This document shows, in pieces, positions 46,208 through 57,091 of a DNA stretch of 64,000 nt. The position numbers and the translations under genes were made by a program. Location of the stretch: positions 1 to 64,000 of the forward strand of contig JAGTXO010000077.1 of assembly GCA_019448385.1 (NCBI GenBank), in the 5' to 3' direction. The DNA is from Diacronema lutheri. Taxonomy: Eukaryota > Haptophyta > Pavlovophyceae > Pavlovales > Pavlovaceae. The notes beneath the pieces are model-generated. The model had not been told where the DNA came from and searched no databases. It saw only the letters and a program-made list of their open reading frames with translations. Position 1 is the first letter of the stretch. Every line of letters begins with the position of its first letter.

Positions 46208-46762
46208 TCATCTTCTTCCCGTGAGCGTGCTAACTTCGCTCGTCGCAGTTGCCGCTCCGTGCGCAAGCAAAAGCTCCGCCATTTGCACGTCGGCGCGCGC
46301 CATTGCAAGCGCAAGCGCCGTCTCTCCCGAGTCGTTGCGTGCGTCCACCGCCGCGCGCGCACGCAGCAGCAGCGCGGCGACGTCGAGCGTGCCCGCGCGG
46401 TCGTAGCCCGGCTCGGTCGTGCGCGCAAAGCACGCGCCCATGAGGGGGGTGCGCAGCCCGGCGGACGGCGTGTTAGGATCGGCGCGAGCGGCGAGCAGCT
46501 GCTTGGCGGCCGAAGCGTGACCGTAAAGCGCGGCCGCGCGCAGCGCGGTGTGCGTGTTCGCGCGCGCTGGGTTTGGCGGCGCGCCTGCCGCGAGCAGCAC
46601 GGCGACGACGGCAGCGTGGCCGCCGGCGGACGCGCGGATGAGCGCGGTCCAGCCCTCCACCGTCTCGCCAGCCGGGTCGGCGCCAGCCGCCAGCAGCTCG
46701 CGCACTCGTGCCTCGTCCCCCGCCGCGGCCGCGTCGAGCAGGGCTGCCTCGGCGGCGCGCAT
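46208..46762 (-). CDS. Ankyrin-repeat protein
   Basis: A 184-residue protein made of four to five ankyrin repeats: EAALLDAAAAGDEARVRELL, GWTALIRASAGGHAAVVAVL, HTALRAAALYGHASAAKQLL, LRTPLMGACFA and GETALALAMARADVQMAELL. The start at 46762 gives a proper first repeat; the frame is open to 46861, but that extra sequence is Arg-rich and would overlap the divergent MATE gene. There is no leader or other domain. A protein-binding adaptor; partner unknown. Confidence 0.8.
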   Translation of the reverse strand: MRAAEAALLDAAAAGDEARVRELLAAGADPAGETVEGWTALIRASAGGHAAVVAVLLAAGAPPNPARANTHTALRAAALYGHASAAKQLLAARADPNTPSAGLRTPLMGACFARTTEPGYDRAGTLDVAALLLRARAAVDARNDSGETALALAMARADVQMAELLLAHGAATATSEVSTLTGRR

Positions 46763-46806
46763 CGTTGGGACGTTTTGGCGCTGCCGCCGCGGGGCAGCCG
46801 TGCGGC

Positions 46807-48480
46807 ATGGCCGTCGTCTTCTTCGTCTGCCTCGTGGCGGCCGCGTCGGTGCGGGCCGCACCCCTCGTCGGCGCGCGCGCGCTGGGCGCGCGCGCGCGCG
46901 CGCGCGCGCCGTGCAATGCCGTCGGCGGCTCGCTCAGCGACCCAAAGGACGAGGGCGCCGACCTGCCTCGCGTCGCGACGCCGCGCGAGCTGCGGCGCGA
47001 CTTTGCGGCGATCGCCGTCCCGTCGCTCGCGGCGCTCTCGTGCGAGAATTTGCTCTCGCTGGTGGACACGATGTGGCTGGGCCGGCTCGGTGCTGAGCAG
47101 ATGGGCGCGGCCGGCGTCGGCATCTCCGCCACCTACTCGTACGCCAAGCTCTTCGACGACCCGCTCGTCAAGACGACCACGTCGCTCGTCGCTGGCAAGG
47201 AGGGCACGGAGCTGCGCGCGAGCGTGCTCTCGGCGCTCGCGCTCGCGCTCGTGCTCGGCGTGGTGCAGCTGCTCGCCTTTACCGCCCTCGCCGGCCCCAT
47301 CGTTGGCGGCTTTGGCGTCGGCTCCGCGTCGGCGATGCGCGAGCCGGCCGTTGCCTACGTCCGGCTTCGCGCGCTCGGCGCGCCGGCCGTGACGCTGCTG
47401 CTGGTCACGCAGGGGATCTTCCGCGGGCTCGGCGACACACTCACGCCGCTACTCTGCACCGTCGCGGGCAATGTCGTCAACTTTGCCCTTGATCCGCTCC
47501 TCATCTTTGGCTGCAAACTCGGCTGCGCGGGCGCGGCCGGCGCGACCGCCATTGCCAACTACGTTACGATTATTCCGCTCCTCCTCCTGCTGCGCGCGCG
47601 GCTGCGCGACGCGGCGGGCGGCGAGACGGGCGCGACAAGCGCCGGCCGCGCCGCAGCCGCCGCCGAGCGCGCCGCCGTGTTCCGCGCCCTCCGCTCCTAC
47701 CTCGGCGCGGGCTCATTAATTTACGTGCGCACCGTTGGGAAATTGTGGGGCTACGGTTACGCGGCGCGGCGCGCGGCCGAGCTCGGCTCGGTGCCCGCCG
47801 CGGCATACGCGCTCACGTTTCAGCTGGGCGTGGTGACGACTCAGCTGTGCGAAGCCGTCTCGCTCGCCATGCAGTCGCTCCTCTCGCGCGAGCTCACGCG
47901 GTTGCAGCGCGCGCGCGCGCCGGCCACCGGCGCACGCGCCGCGTCCGCCGCGCGCGCGCTCGAGGCGGCCGCCGTGGGGTACGGCGCGAACGCGCGGTAC
48001 ATCATGCTGCTCGGCGTCGGGCTTGGCGGCGGCCTCGCCGCGGCGCTCTCGGCGCTCACCTGGGCCGTGCGCGACGGCGCGGTGCGCGCGCTCACGTCGA
48101 ACGCGCCGGTTGGCGCTCTGTGCGTCGTGCTCATGCCCGCGGTCCTCGTCTGCCAGTGCTTCAAGGGGCTCGCGTACCCGGCGAACGCGGTGCTGATGGG
48201 CGGGCGCGACTGGGGCGTCTCGACCATCGGCATGTGGGCCTCGAGCCTCGCGCTCGTCGGTGCGCTGCTCCGGTGGCTTCCGCCGCCGCCCGCGGCGGGC
48301 GCGGCCGCGACCGCCGCCGAGGGCGCGCGCGCGCTGCTCGTCATCTGGCAGGCGCTCGGCCTGACGTTTGGCGTGCAGGTCGCGGTCTCGATGCTGCGCT
48401 ACGCGTCGGGCACCGGCCCGTGGCGCGCGCTCACCGGGAGGGACGCGCCCCGCGCGCGGAGCGCCATGGCGTCGGAGTAG
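46807..48480 (+). CDS. MATE-family efflux transporter
   Basis: A 557-residue protein with about twelve hydrophobic helices. MATE features: LSLVDTMWLGRLGAEQMGAAG in TM1-2, PLVKTTTSLVAGKEG, GIFRGLGDTLTPLLC before TM5, NVVNFALDPLLIFG in TM6, and a second half with FQLGVVTTQLCEAVSLAMQS and KGLAYPANAVLMGGRDWG. MATE carriers export organic cations or metabolites in exchange for H+ or Na+. The N-terminus has a signal-type leader (VVFFVCLVAAASVRA) and a ~45-residue spacer, as in plastid-envelope members, so plastid location is plausible. Head-to-head with the ankyrin gene, 44 bp between starts. A long (GC)n run is near 46875-46910 in the coding region. Confidence 0.85.
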   Translation: MAVVFFVCLVAAASVRAAPLVGARALGARARARAPCNAVGGSLSDPKDEGADLPRVATPRELRRDFAAIAVPSLAALSCENLLSLVDTMWLGRLGAEQMGAAGVGISATYSYAKLFDDPLVKTTTSLVAGKEGTELRASVLSALALALVLGVVQLLAFTALAGPIVGGFGVGSASAMREPAVAYVRLRALGAPAVTLLLVTQGIFRGLGDTLTPLLCTVAGNVVNFALDPLLIFGCKLGCAGAAGATAIANYVTIIPLLLLLRARLRDAAGGETGATSAGRAAAAAERAAVFRALRSYLGAGSLIYVRTVGKLWGYGYAARRAAELGSVPAAAYALTFQLGVVTTQLCEAVSLAMQSLLSRELTRLQRARAPATGARAASAARALEAAAVGYGANARYIMLLGVGLGGGLAAALSALTWAVRDGAVRALTSNAPVGALCVVLMPAVLVCQCFKGLAYPANAVLMGGRDWGVSTIGMWASSLALVGALLRWLPPPPAAGAAATAAEGARALLVIWQALGLTFGVQVAVSMLRYASGTGPWRALTGRDAPRARSAMASE

Positions 48481-48551
48481 GGCTACGCGCCCACACCACT
48501 CTCGCTCCTCTTTTCCCTCACGGCGCGCGTCCCACGCACCCACACGCGCGC

Positions 48552-50614
48552 TCACGCACTCGGCATCTGCAGCCTGGACCCCGCGCCGACGGCGGCATTC
48601 TCGGCGATCAGCGCCTTGTATAAAAGGCCGCCGTCCGTCCAACTGCGCGCGAGATCGCCAAGCCAGTTCACGCGGAAGAGGCCAAAGCGCGGCGTGAACC
48701 CAGCGGCCCACTCAAAGCTGGACGACGCCGCAGCGCGCGGGCAGGCGCAGCGCGGGAGAGGGAAGCGGGGGCACGCGCGCGTGAGCGCACAGCGCATGGC
48801 GCGCGGCGCGCTGCTGCGCGCCGCGCCAAGCGCCCGCGGCGCGCCGTGCGCGCGCACTTGTCGATGAGCGCCCAGTGGATGTAGCCGATGACGGGCACGT
48901 CGGCCGCGGTGACGGCCGCGTGCAGACCCATGAGCGACTTGCGCGTAAAGTCGACGCGCCGCGCGTCCGGCACCTGGCCGTCGGCGCAGCCGTGCTCGGT
49001 GATCAGGATTGGCAGGTCCGGCGACCATCGATGGTACTGCATTACGACCTGGTAGAGGGAGCCGGGGTCGAGCGGCCAGTCCATGTCCGAGATGGCGAAG
49101 TGCGTGCGGTCGTAATGCATGTACGCGCCGCCGAGTGAAACGACCTGCGAGAAGTAGTGATTGAGCCCCAAATAATCGAGGCCAGAACCGCGCGCGCCGA
49201 GCGGGCCGCCGCGCACGGCCCGTGCGCGCAGCAGCTGCTCGAGCACCCATCGGTTGTAAAACCCCTCGTAGAACCCGGCGACGAAAGCCTCGGTCGGGAA
49301 CCACGTGTTGGCCGGCGACCACAGCACCACGTTTTGAGCAACACTCACAAGGCATGGCCGGCCCTGCCCGCCCGCCGCGGCGACGGTGTCCACGTCGTGC
49401 AGCGCCCTGTACGCGGCACGGTGCATTTCGACCAGCGTGTGAATCGCGCGCATCGTGCCCGCCAGGTCGCCCGACCGCCCCGGCGGGAACTCGCTGTTGA
49501 GCCAGCCGACGAGCGCGACGACCATGATCTCGTTCACGCTCACCCAGAAGTCGACGGTTGGGCCAAGGGCCACGCCCACGTACCGCGCGTACCGCTCGAA
49601 ATCGTCGGCCATCGACGCGTTCTCGAGGCCGCCGAGGTCGGTGCGCCAGAGCGGCTCGGTGAAGTGGTGCAGTGTGACGAGCGGCTCGATCCCCGCGCCG
49701 CGCAGCTGACGTGTCCAATCGACGTAGCGCGCCATCGCGCTCGCGTTGAACGAGCCACGTCGCGGCTCGATGCGCGACCATTCAACAGAGAAGCGGTACG
49801 TTTTGATGCCCAGGGCGAGCATGCAGCTCAGGTCCTCGTCGAACCGGTTCCATGAGTCGGCAGCGAGCCCGCACTCCCAGCCGTCCGCGATTGCGCGCGA
49901 GCCGTCCTTGCGAGTAAACTCCTGCTCGAAACGGTACCACTGCGTGTTGTTCAGGCCGCCCTCGACCTGGTACGCGGCGGTCGCGGCGCCCCAGGTGAAG
50001 TTGTCGGGGAAGATGAGCTCGGACGATGGCGGCGCCGGCGTGTCAAAGAAGCCCGCGGGCAGCGCGCGTCCGCCCCACGCCCACGTCGAGACAGCGCCGA
50101 GAAGCAGCCAGGAGACGAGGAGGGCGAACGCGTCGCCCGCCGGCAGCCAGCCGAAGACGAGCGCGGGCTCGGCGCGCTCGCTCGGGCCGCGCGGCGCCAA
50201 GCCGGCGCGTGCGAGGCCAAACCGCGCCGTCGCGCGCATCCCCGCGAGCAGCACGCGGCAGAGGTGCCACAGCCAGAGCGGCAGGAGCAGGATGTTGATC
50301 CACGCCCACACGCCCCAGCAGTCGAGCACGACCACGCGCGGGAGAGAGCCCTGCGGCGCGAGGGCGGCGGCAAGAAGGCAAACGACACCGATCGCGCACG
50401 ACGTGGCGGCCGGCCGCGCGAGCGGCGGGATGCGCGCGCACAGCCCGCCGTCGCCCCGCTTGCCGTCCGCGGCGTGCGGCTCGTCGTCGGCGGTGGCGGC
50501 GGCGTTCGCCGAGTCGGAGGCCGCACTCGTGCGGCTCGTGCGAGTGCGCGCGGCGATGGACGATTCCCAGCCATCGGCGCCCTGCAGCTCGACGAAGCCT
50601 CGCGCCGCGCTCAT
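48552..50614 (-). CDS. Membrane-anchored glycoside hydrolase family 1 enzyme
   Basis: Exons 50614-48858 and 48717-48552 give 640 residues. The splice restores IHWALID|N|FEWAAGF, the invariant GH1 DNFEW. GH1 signs: NFTWGAATAAYQVEGG (207-220), FSVEWSRIEP, VTLHHFTEPLW, acid/base Glu362 in VSVNEI (usually NEP), nucleophile Glu540 in LITEHG (usually TENG), and FGLFRVNW at the end. So it is probably an active beta-glycosidase; the sugar specificity is unknown. Unusually, residues ~70-180 contain three hydrophobic segments (CAIGVVCLLAAALA, WAWINILLLPLWLWHL, FALLVSWLLLGAVSTWAW), which would hold the enzyme in a membrane. Divergent from the flavoprotein gene. Confidence 0.85.
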
Positions 50615-50739
50615 CGCCGCCTCGAGAAGCGGTACCGCGGCCGGCAGGTCGGCGTCGGGGAGGCCTCGCCGCCTCGGGCGCTGTAGCGCTCACATTTCAA
50701 AGCATGGGCGGGCTTTCGCGCCACACGCCATCGGCAAAC

Positions 50740-52787
50740 ATGCAGCGGTGTGTGGCCTTGCTGGCCCTCAGCGCGTCGGGCGCCGGCGCGTACGTGACGC
50801 CAGAGTCGCCTCGCCCTCTGCGCGGCGGGCGCCAGAGCCGCGTGCTCGCCTCGTCGCCAGACGCACGGCCGCACGTCGCCGTCGTTGGCGGCGGCTGGGG
50901 CGGCTGGGGCGCCGCGAAGGCGCTCTGCGAGCAGGGCTGCCGCGTGACGCTGCTCGACGCGCTGCCTGACCCGACGGGGGCGACGCCGCTGCGCTCGGCG
51001 TCGGGCAAGCCGGTCGAGAATGGCGTGCGCGGCTTCTGGAAGGATTATCCAAACATCAATGCCCTCGTCGACGAGCTCGGGCTCGACGCGTCGGAGGTGT
51101 TCACGCCGTTCACCAACTCGTCCTTCTATTCGCCCGACGGGCTCGAGGCGACCGCGCCGGTCTTCTCAGAGGGGAAGTACGCGACGCTACCCTCGCCGCT
51201 CGGCCAGATGCTCGCCACCTTCCCCCTCTTCGAGCGCCTCCCCCTCGCCGACCGCGCATCGATCGCCGGCCTTCTCTACGCCATTCTTGACCTCGACCGC
51301 GACGAGGCGACGTTCGCCGCGTACGACCGGATGTCGGCGCACGACCTCTTCATCCGGATGGGGCTGACGAAACGGCTGGTCGACGATTTTCTCCGCCCGA
51401 CCCTCCTCGTCGGCCTCTTCAAGCCACCTGAGGAGCTGAGCGCAGCAGTTGCCATGGAGCTGCTCTACTATTATGCCCTTGCACACCAGGTGACACCAAG
51501 GGGAGGGGGGAGGGGGGGGGGGGGTGGGGGTTCCTTGGCCGGGGCCAGGGCCGGTGCTGCACACGCGCACGCACCGGCGTGCTTGCAAAGACGAGGCGTT
51601 CTGCTCGCGCGCGAGAAGCCGTGCGCCGCGCACGCCGGCGCGGCGGACTAACGCCACGCGCGCGTGCGTGCGCGCGCGCGCTGTGCTCTCGCCTCACGGC
51701 CTGCGCGCCGCAGGACTCGTTCGACGTGCGCTGGATCGGCAAGAAGTCGATCTCCGAGCTCCTCATCGCGCCGCTCGCGCGCACGCTCGTCGAGCAGCAC
51801 GGCCTCACCGTGATGGGTGGCTGTTACGTGCAGTCGTTACAGCTGAACGGGGTCGTGCCGTCCGCCGCGCGAAGGGCGCGCCGCACAGCCGATTCGCTCG
51901 GCGACGCGCGCGACGCGCTCGAGCGCTCCGCTGGCACGCCGCCAGCTGGTGGCGCTGGCATCCGCGTGTGCGGCGTGCGGTACATCGAGCAGGGCGCGGC
52001 CGGCACCGTCTCGCGCGGCGAGCTGACCGACCTGTCCGCCGTCGTGCTCGCGCTCGGCGTGAAGGGCATGCGTGCCGTCGTGCAGGGCTCGCCCGACGTC
52101 GCGCGCGAGTGCCCGGAGCTCGCCGCGGCCGCATCGCTGTCCGGCATCGACGTGGTGTCAGTCCGGCTGTGGCTCGACCGTGTGATTCCAACGCGCACGC
52201 CGGCGAACGTGCTCTCGCGCTTCCCCGGCCTGCGCGGTGCGGGCGGCACGTTCTTCATGCTCGACCAGCTGCAGTGCAGTGATGAGGCCATCGCACACAA
52301 CTGGGGGGGCGATCCGGCGCAGGGCTCGGTCGTTGCCTGCGACCTGTACAACGCGGGCGCGTTGCTCGCGCTCTCGGACGACGACATCGTCGAGCTGCTC
52401 ATCGGCGAGCTGCTGCCCGCGGCCGTGCCCGAGTTTGGCGCCGCGTCCGTCGTCGACGCGTGGGTCGGCCGCTCGCTCGGCGCGGTCTCGTGGTTCGCGC
52501 CCGGCAGCTTCGCCCTTCGGCCACCGCTGCAAACGTCCGTGCCCAACCTCGTCTGCGCGGGCGATTGGGTGCGCATGGGTAGGCGCGAGCACGGCGCAAA
52601 GGGCCTGTGCCAGGAGCGCGCGTTCGCGTCCGGGCTGCAGGCGGCCAACGCGCTCGGCCTCGGCGCGGAGGTGCCGGTCAAGCAAGTGCGGCCCGCGGAG
52701 CCGCAGGTGGCGCTCGGGCGCGCGCTCAACAAGGGCGTGATGGGCGCGCTGTCCGCGTTTGGGCTCGCGAGCCCGTGGGTGCGCTGA
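50740..52787 (+). CDS. FAD-dependent carotenoid desaturase/isomerase-like protein
   Basis: Exons 50740-51489 and 51714-52787 give 607 residues (619 from the alternative ATG at 50704). A leader (MQRCVALLALSASGAGAY) precedes the Rossmann motif VAVVGGGWGGWGAAKALCEQG, in which GxGxxG appears as GGGWGGWG, then VTLLDALPDPTG. Other amine-oxidase/phytoene-desaturase signs are NGVRGFWKDYPNINALV, FDVRWIGKKSISELLIAPL (start of exon 2), and the C-terminal FAD site LVCAGDWVRMGRREHGAKGLC followed by QERAFASGLQAANAL. Plants and algae have such plastid flavoproteins related to ZDS and CRTISO. The exact reaction is not clear. The 224-nt intron has a G-rich run. The leader fits plastid import. Confidence 0.8.
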
Positions 52788-52937
52788 GCGCTCATCAGCA
52801 AAGGCGGCGGCAGCAAACCGCCGGATTGCGCCCCGTAGAAGTCGTTGCCCCAACGAATTTCCGTGCGCGCATTGACGCAACCTGACCTTTTACGAGGTTT
52901 CGTTTCTCAAGAACAGGTTTGATGGGACTTTGATCGA

Positions 52938-55900
52938 ATGGCGTCAGTCGGCAGCCGCCCAAGCCGGCGCGTCGCCCGCGCGTCGGCCGTGAGCCGCCTC
53001 GATGCGCTCGTGCGCGGCAGTGGCGAGATGGGTGGTCTGCTTCGTGCCGCACCGCTGCACGTGCTCACCGCCGACTGTGCCGCGTGCTTCTCCACCTCGG
53101 CGGGCGGCGCCGCGGACTACAACAAATCGCAGCCGGTGGACGAAATTGACGTGTTCGTCTCGCACTCGTGGGCGGCGGAGCGCGCAAGCAAGTACCTTGC
53201 GCTCTCGCTCTGGTTTGATGCGCCTCTTGCGCTCGCCGTCGCTGCCGCGTTCGCGCTCGCGGCCTTCGTCATGCAAGTCGGCACCGCGCGGCTCACGCCC
53301 GCGCGGACGGTCGGCGTGCGCGCACCGCCGACGCTCTACTGCAGCGGCTGCGCGCTGCTCGCGTTTGTGTTCCTGATCGCCTTACTCCCGGCAGCGCGCC
53401 GCACGGCCTTCGCACGCGGCGGCGCTGCAATCAAGATGCTTCCCCCCGTGCTCGTCTTCCTCGACAAGGCGCGCGCGCAGCGCGCGATCGCGCGCGTGCG
53501 CGCACGCGTGGCGCGCGCGCGCGCGCGCTGGTTTGGGGTGGGAGGCAGCGAGCAGATCGCGGGTCAGATTGGCGCACGCTGCGCGCCCGCGCGCTATTCA
53601 CCGTCCGCTCAAAAAACGGCTGCGGTGCGCCGCGCGTCGCCGACCGCATGCGCGCGCGCAGATCTGCATCGACCAGTCTTGCGAGGTGCGCAAGCGCCGC
53701 GGCATCGAGGCGATCGGCGGCTTCCTGAGCGCGAGCTCACAGATGCTCGTCCTGTGGTCGCCCGATTACTTTCAAAGACTCTGTGCGCGCCAGTGGGGCG
53801 TGCGCACCTCGTGGGTCTTTGTGCTTGACGCGGCGGAGCCGAGCGGATCGGGCACTGCATGACGCGGGTCGGGCACTGCATGACGCGGGTCGGGCACTGC
53901 ATGACGCGGGTCGGGCACACGGGCTCGCGCGGCAGGCAGATGCAACGGGCGCGTGCGCAGGGCAGATACAACGCGCTTGCGCGCCGCAGCCTTGGGCGTG
54001 GCGCCCTCGAGCTGCGAGGTGCACACCGCGCTCATACGCGCGCGCGCACTCGCACTCGCCGCGGCCGCGTGCCGCCAAATCCCTCCCCCGTCCAGGGTGC
54101 TGCTTTGAGATGGCAGCCTTCCAGAGCTCGATCGACTTGAGTCGGCGCGCGGCGCACGAGCACGCCGACTTGACGGCCGTCGACGCGCGCGCGCCGTCAG
54201 CCGCGCAGCCGGCGAGTGCAGACGGCGGGCAGCGCGCGCGCAGTTGGACGCTGCTCCCGCTGAGCATGGCCGCGGCCATCTGGGCGTCGGCTTTCTGCGC
54301 GCCGACGGCGCTCGCGCTATGGCACGCCGCGCAGCTCGACCGCACCTCGGCCTCGCGCGCGCCGCTGGTACATGCGCTAGGCTGCTCGTTTGCCGCGCTG
54401 TTTGCAATTTCTGCGGTCGCGGCGCGCCGGTACGCTCGCGAGCGCGCGCTGCTCGCACGCCAGCTCGAGACGCTCTCGCTGTACGACGCGCGCTGCGGCA
54501 ACGACGCGGACCGCGCGCTTATCCTCGCGCTCGTTGCGCTCTGGCATGGCGACGGTGAGCCTGACGGCTCGCCCGTCGCGGACGTCGGCGCGCGTTTGTA
54601 CGCGGCCGACGGCCGCGACGGCATTTGCCCGCCCAACACGGCGACGCCGGCCGATACAGGCAGCACGCAGCCGGGCGCGCGCGCTGCCTATACGCGCGCG
54701 CTCGAGCGCGCGGCGCCGAGCCGTGACACCCGTAACGAGCGCGACGGCTCGGGGTGTGATGCGCGCGGCTGGCTCGCACGCGTGCCCGCGCCGACGTACG
54801 CCTCCCTTGCCTCGCGCGCGGCGGCCCAGGCGGGAAACCGCCTCGCCGACAGCTGCGAGGCATCGTCGACGAGATGGAGCAGCCGAAGTGGCGCCTCGCC
54901 GCACGGCTCGGCCACGCCGTCTTTGCCGGCCGCGGCATGCGGCTCGGCCACGCCGTCTTTGCCGGCCGCGGCATGCGGCTTTGGCGGCTTCGGCGGGTTT
55001 GGCGGCGCGTCCAACCAGCCCGCCACATGCCTGCCCAGCCCGCTTGCCGCCTGCGCCTCCAAGCCCGACGTGGCGCCGCGCACGTCCACCGCCGCCGCCG
55101 CCGTCGAGTGCCCTCTGCGCGCGCCGGACGCCGGATCGTGCGAGCGCAACCTAATACCGTCGCCAAGCATCCCTGCGCCATCGCCCTCGCGCGCGCACGG
55201 CTTTCTCCCGCCGCCAATCTGCCGCGCGATCTCCGCCGCATCCGACCGCTCAACCGACCGCTCGACCGACCGTTGCGGCGCTGAGGTGCGCGCCGTCGCG
55301 CGATTCGACGCGCTGCTACGCTCTGCAAGCCGCGCGCGCACCGTCGAGCAGCTCGGCGCGTCAGCGGCTGAGCTGCCCTACCGCCAGTGCGCGTTTGCCG
55401 CGGCGGCGGTCGCGCTCGTCGCCCTCGACATCGTTGCGAGCCGCGCGACGGCGCTGCTCGCGGTGCCGCCGGCCGTCGCAGCCGCCGTGGCCGCCGCGAC
55501 CGTCGACAGTGGCTCGCTCGGCGTGCGCGCCGACTGGTCGACGGTGCGCGCATGCGCCGTCGAGTGCGCGGTGGTCGCGTTCGCAGGCGCGCCGGTGGCG
55601 CTGCGCCTGCTCTTCACCGCCGCCGCGTTCCGCGCGGACCTTACGCCGGCCGTCACATGCGAGCGCGCCACGCGCGACTCGACGCGCGTGCGCGCAGCCG
55701 GCGCACGCAGCGCGGCGCTCGCCGCGGCGGCCGGCGCGCTCGGCGCGCTCGCGATCGTGCGCGTAGCGGAGGCAGAGTCCGGCGCGCCCACCGGCGCTGT
55801 GTTGAGCCTCATCTGTGGCTGGCGCTGCATCCTCACGCCACCCGCCCGCGCGGCGATGAGCGCGCTGCTCGGCGGCTGCGCGCTCGCGCTCGCGTTCGGC

Positions 55901-56926
55901 GCGGACGCGTTGTGCGTTTGGCGCGCCGTCGCGCTGCGCGCGCGCACGTGCGTGGCCACGGTGCGGCGCGGCGCTCGCGCGCGCGGCGGCCGCGCGCGCG
56001 CTCTGCCACCTGTGCTCGTGACGGTGGCCTCGTCGCCGCCGCTGCTCCCAACGGACGCCGCCGTGACAAGCGGGGCCCGACTGTCGACCGGTGCACTGCC
56101 GGTTGGGGCCTTCGCGCTCGGCAGAGGGGGGCAGCAAGGCGAGGCGCTGCCCGCGTTTTCCCTCGGCGCGGGCGATGGCTGCCGATGGCGGGCGCGCGAC
56201 GAGACGGATGCGTGGCTGCGTCAGCACGTCGGCGGCGCAGCGACGTCGCCGCCTGCCAAGCCACGCGCCAAGGCCATCTGGCGACGCACGCGGCCTCCGC
56301 TCCCGCCGCCCCTTCTCCTTCCCAAGCGCGAGCTCCACAGCCTTGCCCATCCGGCGTGGCCCGCGCTCACGTTGGGCGCGACGCAGCTGCCGTCGCTCGC
56401 GCGCGCCGTGTTGACGCCCGCGCCGCCGACGTGGCCGGCAGTCACGCTCGCCGCGCCGCCATGCGCACTCGCCGCGACGAGCCACGTGCCAGCTGTGCCT
56501 TCGCCCGTTCTCCCAGCTGTGCCTTCGCCCGTTCTCCCAGCTGTGCCTTCGCCCGCCCTCACTCCGCCGCTCACGAGCGCACTATGCCAGCGGCCGCGCT
56601 CGACGCCCGTCGTCGTCGAGGGACGGCGCCGCCATCGCTCGAGCGGTCGACTCGAGCGCGAGCCGGCGCGCCGGTGCGCGGCGAGCCCCGGCAACCGCGG
56701 GCTGCTGCGCGCGCAGCCCGAGTGGCCGGCGCTGCGCGGAGCGCGCGTCGCCCCCACGCGCGACGTTGCTGCCATTGCCGTTGCGGCCGTATGGCCCGTG
56801 GCGTGCTGCGCGCGCGGCGCGCCCGCGCGCGAGGCCGGCGCAGCGAGCGGCGACCGCGCACCGCATTCGAGCTTCAACTTGAAGTTGACGGGCTTGCGGC
56901 TGCGGCGGCACGCGACGCTATGTTAG
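52938..56926 (+). CDS. Polytopic membrane protein with TIR-like domain
   Basis: Exons 52938-53468, 53662-53782 and 54096-56926 give 1160 residues. The TIR-like domain is split: IDVFVSHSW (70-78) and a short helix, then two membrane helices (~95-115 and ~133-152) inserted before FLDK|ICIDQSCEV (174-186), VLWSPDYFQRL (207-217) and WCCFEMAAF (218 on). Three of its motifs cross splice joins and are restored exactly, which supports the exon choice. Later come further helices (~250-280, ~295-315, and four between ~690 and ~880), so at least eight in all. The rest is Ser/Pro-rich with short tandem repeats (SATPSLPAAACG twice, PAVPSPVL repeats). The exon 1 donor is GC (AAG|GCGCGC). TIR-type domains mediate signalling or NAD cleavage, but no activity is shown here. 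I know of no name for this layout. Confidence 0.75.
53783..54095 (+). other. Intron 2 of the TIR-like gene, with 21-bp repeats
   Basis: 313-nt intron (GTGCGC...CCAG). Near 53849-53915 it holds three head-to-tail copies of a 21-bp unit (core GCATGACGCGGGTCGGGCAC). Confidence 0.7.
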
Positions 56927-57091
56927 CGCCGTCCGGCCATGCGATGCCGTGACTACAGTCACGGGTAGGGCCGTCGCCGTTCGGCCAGCGCGTGCACCAC
57001 GCCGCCGGCGGATCGCACGTTGGCCGGACCACGACAGAGCATTTCTGCGGACGGCCCAAACGCCCGCGGAAAAAAGGCGGTCCTCGAATCC
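56927..57091. other. Intergenic spacer before the MFS gene
   Basis: 165 bp. Contains the 18-nt near-perfect palindrome CCGTGACTACAGTCACGG at about 56947-56964. No gene seen. The MFS frame is open through most of it, but without an ATG. Confidence 0.4.

Noticed and set aside
57020-57091. Upstream extension of the MFS protein
   Set aside because: The frame is open but starts with a non-ATG codon; the first ATG is at 57092.
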